A DNA stretch of 64,000 nt from Lactobacillus pasteurii DSM 23907 = CRBIP 24.76. GTDB lineage: Bacteria > Bacillota > Bacilli > Lactobacillales > Lactobacillaceae. Position 1 is the stretch's first letter; every line of letters starts with the position of its first letter. A program made the translations under genes and the position numbers. Shown one piece after another: positions 11,499 through 20,350 of this stretch. Where the stretch lies: assembly GCF_000297025.1 (NCBI RefSeq), contig NZ_CAKD01000010.1:1-64000 (forward strand). Direction: 5' to 3'. The notes beneath the pieces are model-generated. The model ran no database searches, was not told where the DNA came from, and saw nothing but the letters and a program-made list of their open reading frames with translations.

Positions 11499-11614
11499 AA
11501 AAAGCCGCTGAACTGCTTTGGCGAAGGTTAAGCGACTTTTTGTTTAATATCATTTGCCACCGTTTATAACGGATCCGTGCAAGAGAGCTATTGGACGTAG
11601 CTCTCTTTTTATTT
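11499..11614 (-). ncRNA. Repeat-family small RNA, copy A (candidate type I antitoxin RNA)
   Basis: One of four copies of a ~120-base unit. On the minus strand a TATAAT (11621-11626) precedes, in order, a hairpin of the type GAGAGCTA..TAGCTCTC, the palindromic loop CCGTTATAAACGG, and a terminator stem AAAAAGTCGC..GCGGCTTTTT. This order predicts an independently transcribed RNA of about 115 nt. On the plus strand the unit follows a relic of a small peptide frame. The -10 overlaps the last codons of the neighbouring secreted-protein remnant. Confidence 0.6.
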
Positions 11615-11955
11615 ACCCATATTATAGCAGTTACGGGCAAATATTGGAAATGTTCTGATTACATTTGTAACTTTAGTTCTGTTTTTTAGAATAAATTGAG
11701 CAATTTTAAATGCAGAATTTGCTGCACCTCTGTCTGGATACTTAGGAATGTATATACCTTCTTCAGCAGCAGCTTGACGGATTATCTCACGCTGTTCACT
11801 AGAAGTAAGGCTAGAAAAAACTTTGTATCCATCTCTTGATGTAATCGTTGTTATTGTAGAATTTGAATTATTTTCTTCAGCTAGCACAGTTGATTTAAAT
11901 ACGACCGAGTTTGTTAACGCTGATAATCGAGCATTAATACTGCAATTTTTTTCAT
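11609..11955 (-). pseudogene. Putative secreted protein, frameshifted in its leader
   Basis: The intact part (11609-11887) encodes 92 residues beginning LAEENNSNSTITTITSRDG. Upstream, an ATG at 11955 starts MKK but the frame is broken at a run of seven A's (11946-11952 on the complement). One extra A would join it to NARLSALTNSVVF...LAEE, giving a plausible export leader. Family unknown; it ends NCYNMGK. The 3' end overlaps the promoter of repeat copy A. It could be a phase-variable gene, a decayed gene or a sequencing error. Confidence 0.45.
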
Positions 11956-12193
11956 CTTATCCATATCCATACCCCTTTATTATAAATATTTAATGATTTT
12001 TTACCATATATTAAGTAAAAAATCAAATAAAAAGATAAATCAGTAAACATAAATAGCTTACAGTAGCCTAAAAGCTAATAGTACTTGCTTTAAGAATTTT
12101 TTGTTTTAAATTAGCGAACATTATTGGAGAGTCTGAAGTATTTAAGTTATACTTAATAAGTAAATAATTTTGTAAAAAAGAAAGTGTGTAGAC

Positions 12194-12661
12194 ATGCGTA
12201 AACCAGTTCCGATGTTAGATAGCAAGCTAACTAATGATGAATTCTTGCAATTGATAGTCGACAGTTTCCAATCAGTTATCTTTGGGACAGTTGACGAAAA
12301 TGGCGATCCACATACCAATGTAGCTGACATTGAAGTCAGAGATGGCGATAAGCTAATTTTTGCAACAACTTATCAAAAGGCCTTCTACAATCGTTTAAAA
12401 AATCATCCCAAGATTTCGATTACTGCATTAAAAGGGGATGAAACCTTGGACAGTGTTGGCTTTACCTTGGATGGAATTGCTCAAGAAGTTGACCTCAAGT
12501 ATCTAGATGAAATCTTTGCCAAGCGTCCCGAAATGGCACAAATTTCGGCTAATCACTCAGAAAGAAGGGAAATCTTGCGTCCCTTTGCCATTGTGCCAGT
12601 TGCCGGATCAATTTATGATTTGCGCCAGCAGCCAATCTTTCAGAAGGGCTTTAAGTTTTAG
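12194..12661 (+). CDS. Pyridoxamine 5'-phosphate oxidase-family FMN-binding protein
   Basis: 155 residues of the PPOX/FMN split-barrel fold: the early segment VIFGTVDENGDPHTNVAD and the later KISITALKGDET are typical strands. Members bind FMN or F420 and act as general reductases, often of unknown substrate. The ATG at 12194 follows a modest AGAAAG Shine-Dalgarno. It lies 53 bases before the MATE exporter gene in the same direction, so cotranscription is possible. Intact. Confidence 0.85.
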   Translation: MRKPVPMLDSKLTNDEFLQLIVDSFQSVIFGTVDENGDPHTNVADIEVRDGDKLIFATTYQKAFYNRLKNHPKISITALKGDETLDSVGFTLDGIAQEVDLKYLDEIFAKRPEMAQISANHSERREILRPFAIVPVAGSIYDLRQQPIFQKGFKF

Positions 12662-12714
12662 TTGATCTTTGAATAAAAAAAGGGGGGCTTTTTACGAAAA
12701 CTGAATCTATTTCT

Positions 12715-14052
12715 ATGACGGAGGGTTCATATCGCAGGCAAATTGTTAAGTTTGCCATACCACTTTTTCTGGGAAATCTTTTTCAACAATTGTATAGTGC
12801 AGCCGATTCATTAGTAGTCGGCAATTTTATTGGCTCTAATGCCCTAGCAGCTGTGTCATCTTCTGGCAGCTTGATTATGCTCTTGATCGGACTTTTTCAA
12901 GGTCTAGCTATGGGTGCCGGGGTCGTAATTGCCCAGTATATTGGCGCCAAAAACGATCACAAAATTCGTCAAGCTGTTTCAACTATAGTTGCACTTGGCT
13001 TGATTTGCGGTTTAATTTTGACGATTATCGGGGTTGTTTTGACGCCGCAGATCCTGATTTTAATGGGTACGCCCAAAAGCATTATGCCTGAATCAGTCGA
13101 ATTTCTAAGAGTGTATTTCCTAGGTTCGATGGGCTTTGTTATGTACAACACTTTTATCAGTATTCTGCAAGCTAACGGCGATAGCAAAAATCCGCTATAT
13201 TACTTGGTAATTTCTTCGATCGTCAATATCAGCTTTGATCTAATCTTTATTGCCTGGTTAAAGCTTGGCGTTGGCTATTCTGCACTAGCCACGGTGATTG
13301 CGCAGACTCTGTCAGCTTTACTTGCCTATAACAAGCTGCGCAAATTTTCCGGGCCAAGCCGGGTCGATATTCGCCATCTAAAAATTGACCGCCAAATTCT
13401 AGATTTAACGGTCAAATATGGCTTGCCTTCAGGGGTGCAAAACTCGTTGATTGCAATTTCTAATGTGGTGATTCAATCCTACATCAATATGTTTGGCGCG
13501 CATGCAGTTGCCGGCATTGGGGCTTATACCAGAGTTGAAGGTTTTGCCTTTTTGCCAGTGACGAGCTTTACTTTGGCACTGACGACTTTTGTGGCGCAGA
13601 ACTTAGGCGCTGGCCAGATCACCCGCATCAAGCAAGGGGTACGCTTTGGCGTTTGGTTTGCGGTATTTTTAGCAGAAGCAATTGGTTTTTCTGTTTTCTT
13701 ATTTGCTCCGCAATTAATCGCGATGTTTGATCCTACTCCATCAGTTGTCAGCTATGGGGTTGGCAGAGCTAGAGTGTGCGGATTCTTCTTTTTCATGGTT
13801 GCTTTGACCCACTTAATTGCGTCAGTGATGAGAGGAGCTGGCAAGGCCACGATTCCAATGATGGTGATGATGGTTTGCTGGGTCGTGGTAAGATTGGTAG
13901 TTTTGCTTGGCACGAGACCTTTTTATCAGAATATCAACCTCGCTAATTGGATCTATCCAGTGACTTGGTTCTTGAGTTCAGTTGCCTTGATATATTCGTA
14001 TCGGCATTTGAATCTGGTAGCTATAAGTAGGCAAGCTGGCAAGGAAGATTAA
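12715..14052 (+). CDS. MATE-family multidrug/cation antiporter
   Basis: 445 residues, about 12 membrane helices, with MatE repeat landmarks (FAIPLFLGNLFQQLYSAADS near residue 15 and AGIGAYTRVEGF in the second half). Exports cationic drugs or metabolites using Na+ or H+. The ATG at 12715 has no Shine-Dalgarno close by. The frame is open upstream to a GGGGGG box 7 bases before a TTTACG, giving TKTESIS ahead of the annotated Met. The original start may have been an ATG where TTT now stands, so expression may be impaired or use a non-standard start. Confidence 0.88.
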   Translation: MTEGSYRRQIVKFAIPLFLGNLFQQLYSAADSLVVGNFIGSNALAAVSSSGSLIMLLIGLFQGLAMGAGVVIAQYIGAKNDHKIRQAVSTIVALGLICGLILTIIGVVLTPQILILMGTPKSIMPESVEFLRVYFLGSMGFVMYNTFISILQANGDSKNPLYYLVISSIVNISFDLIFIAWLKLGVGYSALATVIAQTLSALLAYNKLRKFSGPSRVDIRHLKIDRQILDLTVKYGLPSGVQNSLIAISNVVIQSYINMFGAHAVAGIGAYTRVEGFAFLPVTSFTLALTTFVAQNLGAGQITRIKQGVRFGVWFAVFLAEAIGFSVFLFAPQLIAMFDPTPSVVSYGVGRARVCGFFFFMVALTHLIASVMRGAGKATIPMMVMMVCWVVVRLVVLLGTRPFYQNINLANWIYPVTWFLSSVALIYSYRHLNLVAISRQAGKED

Positions 14053-14079
14053 TTCACCTAAAAGTTCAATATCTACTAA

Positions 14080-14113
14080 AAAATCAGCTCACATTCCATT
14101 GAGAGCTGATTTT
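14080..14113. terminator. Bidirectional terminator
   Basis: Perfect 11-bp stem AAAATCAGCTC (14080-14090) with GAGCTGATTTT (14103-14113), between the convergent MATE and GdpD genes. Confidence 0.88.
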
Positions 14114-14118
14114 ATTTT

Positions 14119-15876
14119 TTAAAACTTAAATGCCACAAAATTGAGAATCTGGTCGGCATAGTTGCTAGTCTTGAGATATTCCTGGCTTACCTGTCTGGCT
14201 AGCTGCACATTGTCGGTAATCAAACCATCAACGCCATAGTAAAGCATCCGCATGATGGTGCTATCCTCATTCATATCCCAAGTGAAGACTGGCTTATTGT
14301 TGAAGTGAGCCTGAACGACGAAATCTTCATTCATCGTTGAATATTCCATCGAAAAGCCGTCAGCCACACTATTTGGATAACTAAGATTATAAGGCTGAAT
14401 ATAGTAGACCTTTAATTTAGAATTGATTTCTTTGAGCTGCTCGACTGCATTATAGTCTAATGATTGCAATAAATGGCCATGCTTTAGGATATTTTTGCTA
14501 TAGAGCTGGTTGAATCTTTTAAGCATGCCGGCTGAATCAAAGCGAGTGGTCTTGACTTCGATGAGCAATTTTTGATGCAAGTTATTAGCGGTTTTCAAAT
14601 AATCATCAAAGCTAGCAAGTTTAGCCTTATGGCCGTTTTCTGTGGCAGTTAGCTGAGTAGCTTGGCTTAAAGTTAGCTCAATTGGCTTTTTGTTAACGCC
14701 GGTTAGTGTCTTGTAATTCTCATCATGCATTACGACAAAGTTGTGATCCTTAGTTTCATGAACGTCAAGTTCGACATAATCGGGATGCAATTTATGAGTT
14801 AATTTTAAAGCAGGGATGGTATTTTGGACGCCATTTTCCTGACTGACTCCGCGGTGAGAAATAATCAAAGGCCTTGTTTGCTCGAATTTGGTGAAATAAA
14901 GCAGGGCATTAAGGGAATAAAAGATCGTTAGTAAGCTAGCAGTGATCCCAAAGGCCAATTTTAATTTCTTTGAGCTTGGAATTTTGCGGATGATGATGGA
15001 ATCATTAATCTCAAGCAAGGGAAGCAAGAAAGAGATTGCCACAATCGTACTGAAAATGCTTAGAATTTCAATTGCTAATTGAACTAGCAAGAGATTGATA
15101 ATGGCAAAAGCCATAGCCCAAGGCTTGGCCCAGTGATCAAAGCCAGCTTGCAAAAGGTAGCTAATAGTAATGAGCATAATAGATAGGAAGCTATTGAAGA
15201 TGGTTAGCGCGATAATTTTGCCTAGCAAGGCTTTGAACTGTCGGCGCGTTAATTGCCAGCTGGACTTAAGGGCAGCTCTAGCAGAGTAGCCTTTCATTAC
15301 CATTAAAGGCAGAGTTAGAACATAACGAATTCCCAAATAAGCTAATAAAAGCCATAAAACTAGAAACAGTGAGAACATCCAAGGACTGCGAGTTAGATAG
15401 TCCAAAATAAATTCCGGTATCTTTACCTTGGCTAGAAGTGGCGTCCTGAAAAAGACTGAAGCAAAAGGTAAAATCAATAATGTATAAAATAAAAGCAAAG
15501 GCAATGACGACAAGCGAAGGTTAGTGACCGAGAGTCGGAATTGCCTTTTTAATTTGCCAAAATCTCCTTCCCTTAAGTCTCGGATAAACCAGAGCGTTAA
15601 GGCAAATTCGAAGTAGATAACTAGCAAAAGAGCGATTAACTCTAGCAACATAAAACCAGCTGCCAAAGGATGATGCAAGAGAATGGTTAGGATGTTTTGG
15701 TAGGAAAGCAGCGGAATTAAAGCCATCTGCAAGATCAAAGTCATCAAAAAACGAAAGATTGGGATGATGACTACTTGATTGGCAATAGCTAACCCTAGAA
15801 AAAATACCAGACAATAAAATAACTGACTTCGAACAAGTTTTCCAATTGAATTAATAGTTTTGAATGTGCTTTTCAA
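14119..15876 (-). CDS. Membrane-anchored glycerophosphodiester phosphodiesterase
   Basis: 585 residues. Residues 1-330 carry about eight membrane helices (the GdpD-associated membrane domain). Residues 335-570 form a GDPD catalytic domain with ISHRG (metal and catalytic His), ELDVHETKD (metal-binding Glu/Asp) and VVMHDE (second catalytic His). It hydrolyses glycerophosphodiesters, probably of lipids or teichoic acids, at the membrane outer face. Single gene, intact, ending against a bidirectional terminator. Confidence 0.93.
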   Translation of the reverse strand: MKSTFKTINSIGKLVRSQLFYCLVFFLGLAIANQVVIIPIFRFLMTLILQMALIPLLSYQNILTILLHHPLAAGFMLLELIALLLVIYFEFALTLWFIRDLREGDFGKLKRQFRLSVTNLRLSSLPLLLFYTLLILPFASVFFRTPLLAKVKIPEFILDYLTRSPWMFSLFLVLWLLLAYLGIRYVLTLPLMVMKGYSARAALKSSWQLTRRQFKALLGKIIALTIFNSFLSIMLITISYLLQAGFDHWAKPWAMAFAIINLLLVQLAIEILSIFSTIVAISFLLPLLEINDSIIIRKIPSSKKLKLAFGITASLLTIFYSLNALLYFTKFEQTRPLIISHRGVSQENGVQNTIPALKLTHKLHPDYVELDVHETKDHNFVVMHDENYKTLTGVNKKPIELTLSQATQLTATENGHKAKLASFDDYLKTANNLHQKLLIEVKTTRFDSAGMLKRFNQLYSKNILKHGHLLQSLDYNAVEQLKEINSKLKVYYIQPYNLSYPNSVADGFSMEYSTMNEDFVVQAHFNNKPVFTWDMNEDSTIMRMLYYGVDGLITDNVQLARQVSQEYLKTSNYADQILNFVAFKF

Positions 15877-16076
15877 AGTTATTCCTCCGTAAATAAACTG
15901 GATCTAGTATAACATGATTTTAAAAAATCGGCTGCAATCTTGATTAATCGGAGGATTCTATATTTTTCTTATGCTAGGATAAGTGAATATTTCACAAGCT
16001 TTTTATTATTAGTTCAATGCTTGAAAACGCTACAATTATCTTGTGAGAGAAGTTATTATAGTAAATTTTCAGCTAG

Positions 16077-17258
16077 CTTGGAGTAAAGGCTACTGACTCC
16101 GACAAAGCTGCAGATAACGCTAAATACACAGTCCATGACCAAGTAGTTAACTGGGGTACTCCAGCTCCTGATGTACATGATGCTGTTCAAGTAACTCCAC
16201 CTTCAAATGCTACTGTAACTTCAATTGCATGGAAGGAAGAACCAAGTACAAGACCAATTATGGATGGGTTAACTGAATTAACTTATCCAGCAACTGCTGT
16301 TGTTACATTCTCAGATGGTTCAACCCGGGATGTTGCAGTTAATGTAACAGTGAAGGCTTTGTCTACATTTAATGAACCAACAACTCAAGATAAGGTCTAC
16401 AACCAACGTGATACTGTTCGTCCATTAGACTTTATTACTAATAAAGATGCCTTACCAGAAGGTACTATTTTTGAATGGAATAGCAACGCCGATACAATCG
16501 ATGCGATTACAACTGGTGATAAGGTCGGCAAGATCAAGGTGACCTACATTGACGGTTCCGTTGATGTTGTTACTGTCCATGCTAAAGTTAACAATTTGGA
16601 TGGTTCTGAAACCGATGCAGCCAAGGCTAATGTTATAACTGTCCCTCAAACTGTTGATTTTGGTACTCCAGCAGGCTCCATTGACCTTGAAAAGTTCATC
16701 GATACTGCTAAGAGTACCGGATTAGAAAACAGAACCGATGCTGCACCTTGGTGGAAGGGAGCGCCAGATACCACTCCAGACAACCCAGAAACTCCAACCA
16801 ACCCCACTGAACCTGATGATAAGCCAACCACTCCAGACAACAAGACTGATGCTGACAAGGTTGAAGATGCTAACAAGGACAAGTTCCCACCAAACACTAA
16901 TGTAGAAATTGGTGATGACGGCACAGCAACTATCACTTACCCAGATGGATCACAAGATGTAATTCCTGGTTCTAAGTTAGTTGCACCTAAGTCAACAACC
17001 AGCAAGGAACACTTGACTCTGTATGACAAGGATAGCAAGGGCAAGGGCAGCAAGACTAAGGGCAGTTCAGAGACAGCTAAGCCAATGGCAGACCACAAGT
17101 CAGCTGGCGCAGTAGCTGAATCCAAGTCCAAGAAGTCTACGCTTCCACAAACTGGGGAAAGAAAGAGCGATCTTTCAATCCTCGCTGGTTCAATGGCAAT
17201 GCTTTTAGGCTTAGCCTCACTATTCATTGGCAGAAAGAAGAAAAAGGATGAAAATTAG
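16077..17258 (+). pseudogene. LPXTG surface protein, C-terminal remnant with Rib-type repeats
   Basis: The frame is open from 16077, just after an in-frame TAG (16074), and has no start codon until an internal ATG at 16260. It encodes Rib/alpha-like repeat segments (NVTVKALSTFNEPTTQDKVY; VTYIDGSVDVVTV), a Pro/Thr/Asp-rich wall-spanning region, LPQTGE, a hydrophobic segment and a KKKKDEN tail: a complete sortase anchor without the N-terminal half or signal peptide. It cannot be exported as it stands. The upstream 200 bases look like a promoter region now joined to the 3' part by deletion. Confidence 0.85.
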
Positions 17259-17281
17259 TTCTAATTGACATCTGATTTTTC

Positions 17282-17310
17282 AAAGCACCCATATAGGTGC
17301 TTTTTTTGCC
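17282..17310 (+). terminator. Terminator of the LPXTG remnant
   Basis: Stem AAGCACC..GGTGCTT with a CATATA-type loop and T7 tail. Confidence 0.8.
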
Positions 17311-17390
17311 TAAAATTGCTGCAGCAAAGTACAATTATGGCAGGGAAAAGTTAGATACTAAAATTGTTAAACAGCTAGAAAGGAAATAAT

Positions 17391-17921
17391 ATGCGCAAAG
17401 TAACATTATTTATTGCGATGAGTGTTGATGGCTTTATTGCAACTGAAAATGGCGACGTCAGCTGGCTAGCAGGTGAGCAGTCTGGACAAAATGATACCCA
17501 ATCTTATGATGAATTTATCAAGGAAGTAGATACAGTCGTGATGGGCTATAAGACGTATCATCAACTCAAAACTGAGTTGAGCCCTAATGAATGGCCTTAT
17601 GCAAACTGTCAGACTTATGTGATTACTAGCAAGCATTTAGCGAATGAATCAAACATTATTTTCACTTCAAAGGATCCTAGTTCTTTAGTTAGTGAGTTAA
17701 GACAAAAGCAGGGCAAGACAATCTGGATCTGCGGTGGCAGCCAAGTTATTCAGCCACTTATTGCTGATGGGTTAATTGATGAATATTACCTAAATGTTAT
17801 TCCGACTATTCTTGGATCAGGGATTCGCTTGTTCAATCGCAAGTTTGCTAAGCAAGATCTGCATTTAGTTAGCAGCAAAAGCTACAACGGTATTACCGAT
17901 TTGATTTACCGAAGAAGATAA
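17391..17921 (+). CDS. Dihydrofolate reductase/RibD-like protein
   Basis: 176 residues of the DHFR-like 'RibD C-terminal' family (similar to YwjB/YyaP). N-terminal VTLFIAMSVDGFIA, central DTVVMGYKTYH and GKTIWICGGSQVIQ (NADPH-binding loop), then LIDEYYLNVIPTILGSG. Members are predicted NADPH-dependent reductases with unknown substrates. Good AGAAAGGAAA Shine-Dalgarno; own terminator downstream. Single-gene unit, intact. Confidence 0.88.
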   Translation: MRKVTLFIAMSVDGFIATENGDVSWLAGEQSGQNDTQSYDEFIKEVDTVVMGYKTYHQLKTELSPNEWPYANCQTYVITSKHLANESNIIFTSKDPSSLVSELRQKQGKTIWICGGSQVIQPLIADGLIDEYYLNVIPTILGSGIRLFNRKFAKQDLHLVSSKSYNGITDLIYRRR

Positions 17922-17932
17922 TTTTAGTTTTT

Positions 17933-17958
17933 AGCACCCAATTTGGGTGTTTTTTGTT
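17933..17958 (+). terminator. Terminator of the DHFR-like gene
   Basis: Stem AGCACCCA with TGGGTGTT plus T6. Confidence 0.75.
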
Positions 17959-18170
17959 AATTTTTTAAAACTGTACATGGATGCTAAAAGGTTGTTACTA
18001 AAACTAATAGAATAATAAAAACACTGGCCGACCAACTCAAATCAAACTTCAATAAATAACAAATTTTGGTATACACATATAAGCAACCATTTTTCCTTAA
18101 ATGTCAATATCCAATATGAAATCAAAAAGTGTATAATTAATCTTATTAATTTTATATAGGAGTTGAAATT

Positions 18171-19118
18171 TTGAACAGAAAACATAAAAAGAGAATTTGG
18201 CTAAGTATTGCTGGAATTATTGCTTTATTACTAGTATTGGTAGGGGCTAGTGAAGCGTATTTTTTCAAGACTGCCTTTGTTCCGGGTGACAAGAGTGTTT
18301 TAAACAAATATTCTACTCAGAGCAAGAAAGATCCACTATTTGAACAAAAAAGGTGGTATGAAAAAGCTAAAAAGCAAAAATGGTACATTAAATCTAATAC
18401 CAGCAACTATCGCTTAGATGCCAATTACATCCCTGCCAGTTCAGATAAGAGCGTGGTATTATTGCATGGCTTTTCTAATAACAAAGACTCAATGGGAGCC
18501 TATGCTGCTATGTTTCATAAGCTAGGTTATAATGTTTTAATGCCAGACGCGCGAGCTCATGGGCAGAGTCAGGGCAAGTATATCGGCTATGGCTGGCCTG
18601 AGCGATATGACGTTCGCAAGTGGATTAAGAAGCTGCTGACTAAAGAAGGTAAACAGCAGAAGGTGGCGATCTTTGGTGTAAGTATGGGTGGGGCTACTAC
18701 GATGATGACTAGTGGCATCAAGATGCCTAAGCAGGTAAAGGTTTATATCGAGGACTGTGGCTATACTGATGTTAAGAGTGAATTTTTGCATGAGGCTGGC
18801 GATTTGTATCATTTACCTGGGCCTGTAGCAAAGACAGCGGTCAATTTGCTGGGGCTTTTATGTAAGGCAAAGCTTGGCTTTGAGCCAGCAGATGCATCTG
18901 CGGTTAAGTCTTTAGCGCATAATCGTAAGCCGATGCTATTTATTCATGGTGGCAATGATCCATTCGTTCCAACTAAGATGGTATATGCAAATTATAAGGC
19001 AACTAAGGGGCCCAAAGAGCTATGGATCGCCAAGAGGGCAACTCATGCACGGTCTTTTGCGACTTATCCTAAAGAGTATCAGCAGAAGGTAGGTAAGTTT
19101 TTGAAGAAATATATGTAG
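18171..19118 (+). CDS. Membrane-anchored alpha/beta hydrolase
   Basis: 315 residues beginning at a TTG with an AGGAG Shine-Dalgarno 8 bases upstream; a TATAAT lies at 18131-18136. An N-terminal hydrophobic segment (residues 9-30) is a signal anchor, so the hydrolase domain is probably outside the membrane. The oxyanion motif LLHGFSNN, nucleophile GVSMGG, acid GGNDPF and a C-terminal His in RATHARS make up the catalytic set. Related proteins are esterases/acylaminoacyl-peptidase-like; the substrate is unknown. A weak GC-rich hairpin (19137-19150) follows. Intact. Confidence 0.88.
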   Translation: MNRKHKKRIWLSIAGIIALLLVLVGASEAYFFKTAFVPGDKSVLNKYSTQSKKDPLFEQKRWYEKAKKQKWYIKSNTSNYRLDANYIPASSDKSVVLLHGFSNNKDSMGAYAAMFHKLGYNVLMPDARAHGQSQGKYIGYGWPERYDVRKWIKKLLTKEGKQQKVAIFGVSMGGATTMMTSGIKMPKQVKVYIEDCGYTDVKSEFLHEAGDLYHLPGPVAKTAVNLLGLLCKAKLGFEPADASAVKSLAHNRKPMLFIHGGNDPFVPTKMVYANYKATKGPKELWIAKRATHARSFATYPKEYQQKVGKFLKKYM

Positions 19119-19307
19119 AAATTGGAACAAAAAATCCGCCCTAAGGCGGCATAAAATTAAGATGGAAGTGTAAACTTTAGCATAGTTTGCTAAAATATTA
19201 TTAGCACAGAAAAGTATAGGCGGTGGTACTTTCATTTCACGGAGGTGGTGCCAATGGTGTAATAACCTTTGACTCGAATCTCAATGAAAGGAGGTACAGT
19301 TTGTTTA

Positions 19308-19451
19308 ATGGCAGCCTTTATTTGATCTGTCATAGCTGTGATCTATTTACTTGGTATCTTGGCTACGACTCTAACTTCGTTAACCAAAAAAACCAAGTGG
19401 CTGATAGCCTTAAAAGAAATGATCGCAGCATTCCACGATCTGTGGAATTAG
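19308..19451 (+). pseudogene. Small membrane peptide (toxin-like) with internal stop, convergent to small RNA copy B
   Basis: A 47-codon frame from ATG 19308 to TAG 19449, interrupted by TGA at codon 6 (19323). Apart from this it reads SVIAVIYLLGILATTLTSL, then KKTKWLIALKEMIAAFHDLWN: one membrane helix followed by a positively charged amphipathic tail, as in type I toxins of the Fst/Ldr/TxpA kind. An AAAGGAGGT Shine-Dalgarno lies 13 bases upstream, and a second, GGAGG, precedes a two-codon mini-frame at 19254. TGG to TGA would explain the stop. The last codons are preserved beside copy D (45.58 kb). Confidence 0.5.
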
Positions 19452-19462
19452 GTAGGTAAATT

Positions 19463-19580
19463 AAAAAGCCGCGTATAACTTTTGGCAGGGTTTCGCAGCT
19501 TTTTAGTTGATGTAATCTTACCACCGTTTATAACGGATCTGTGCAAAGGGAGCTATTACCAGTAGCTCTCTTTTTTATCT
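19463..19580 (-). ncRNA. Repeat-family small RNA, copy B (candidate antitoxin RNA)
   Basis: Minus-strand TATAAT at 19587-19592, followed by GAGAGCTACTGGTAATAGCTCCC hairpin region, the CCGTTATAAACGG loop, and a terminator stem AAAAAGCTGCG..CGCGGCTTTTT. About 118 nt. The terminator is shared with the convergent peptide gene (19308-19451), the arrangement of type I toxin-antitoxin loci with a shared bidirectional terminator. Confidence 0.62.
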
Positions 19581-19718
19581 ACAATAATTATAACAGTTTT
19601 TGATGGCTTAAGCAAAAGACATGGGTAAGCGAGAGTAGACAAGTGCAATAGTAATTTTTCTTGATTTTAGTACGAAATAGTACCAAAATTTATATAAAAA
19701 GAAAAGGGGGCCCACTTA

Positions 19719-20237
19719 ATGGCAAATTACGAAATCCAACCCATCACTTTATCTGATTTGAAGATCTTACAGGCTATCTCACGCGAAACCTTCAAGGAAA
19801 CATTCGATCCATTTACTGCACCTGATGATATGGCAGAATTTTTGCGGGATAATTATGCTGATGATAAGCTAAGCCGAGAATTGCAAAATCCGGATAGTCA
19901 GTTTTTCTTTTTATCTGTAGATTCTAAGATCGCAGGTTACTTGAAAGTGAATCAAGGCGAGGCTCAGACTGAAGAGATGGATGACGACCACTTTGAACTT
20001 GAAAGAATCTACATTCGCAAGGCTTTTCAGCATCAAGGCCTAGGTAGCGTCTTGATGGATTATGCCTTGAAATTGGCCAAAGAAGCTGGCAAACAGTTTA
20101 TCTGGCTTGGAGTTTATGAGAAGAATATCCGTGCTCAGAAATTTTATGCGAAAAACGGCTTCAAACGATTCGGCCAACATGTATATCAAGTCGGCGATGA
20201 CCCACAGATTGATTATTTACTGAAGAAAGAGCTTTAA
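19719..20237 (+). CDS. GNAT-family N-acetyltransferase
   Basis: 172 residues with the GNAT fold: FELERIYIRKAFQHQGLGS contains the strand beta4 and pyrophosphate loop (Q-x-x-G-L/x-G), followed by GVYEKNIRAQKFYAKNGF. Likely acetylates a small molecule or protein N-terminus; spermidine-acetyltransferase-like members look similar, but the substrate cannot be stated. Strong AAAAGGGGG Shine-Dalgarno. Single gene with terminator at 20254. Confidence 0.88.
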   Translation: MANYEIQPITLSDLKILQAISRETFKETFDPFTAPDDMAEFLRDNYADDKLSRELQNPDSQFFFLSVDSKIAGYLKVNQGEAQTEEMDDDHFELERIYIRKAFQHQGLGSVLMDYALKLAKEAGKQFIWLGVYEKNIRAQKFYAKNGFKRFGQHVYQVGDDPQIDYLLKKEL

Positions 20238-20253
20238 TTTGAATAGAATTGTG

Positions 20254-20292
20254 ATCACTACAGTAGACTATGTCAATTGTAGTGATTTTTTA
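20254..20292 (+). terminator. Terminator of the GNAT gene
   Basis: Perfect 9-bp stem ATCACTACA (20254-20262) with TGTAGTGAT (20279-20287) and a T-rich tail. Confidence 0.8.
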
Positions 20293-20350
20293 TTTACACC
20301 GTGAAATTGATGAGTATTATTTAAAATAATAAATAATAGAGGCGATAATT

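Noticed and set aside
16452-17227. Three minus-strand frames of 65-96 codons opposite the LPXTG remnant
   Set aside because: Ser/Leu/Val-rich shadows of Pro/Asp/Lys-rich coding sequence; no start signals.
19223-19459. 78-codon frame across the peptide region
   Set aside because: Starts without a suitable Shine-Dalgarno and reads an aromatic/Cys mix; the phase with a membrane helix and Lys-rich tail (19308-19451) is more protein-like and its end is conserved at copy D.
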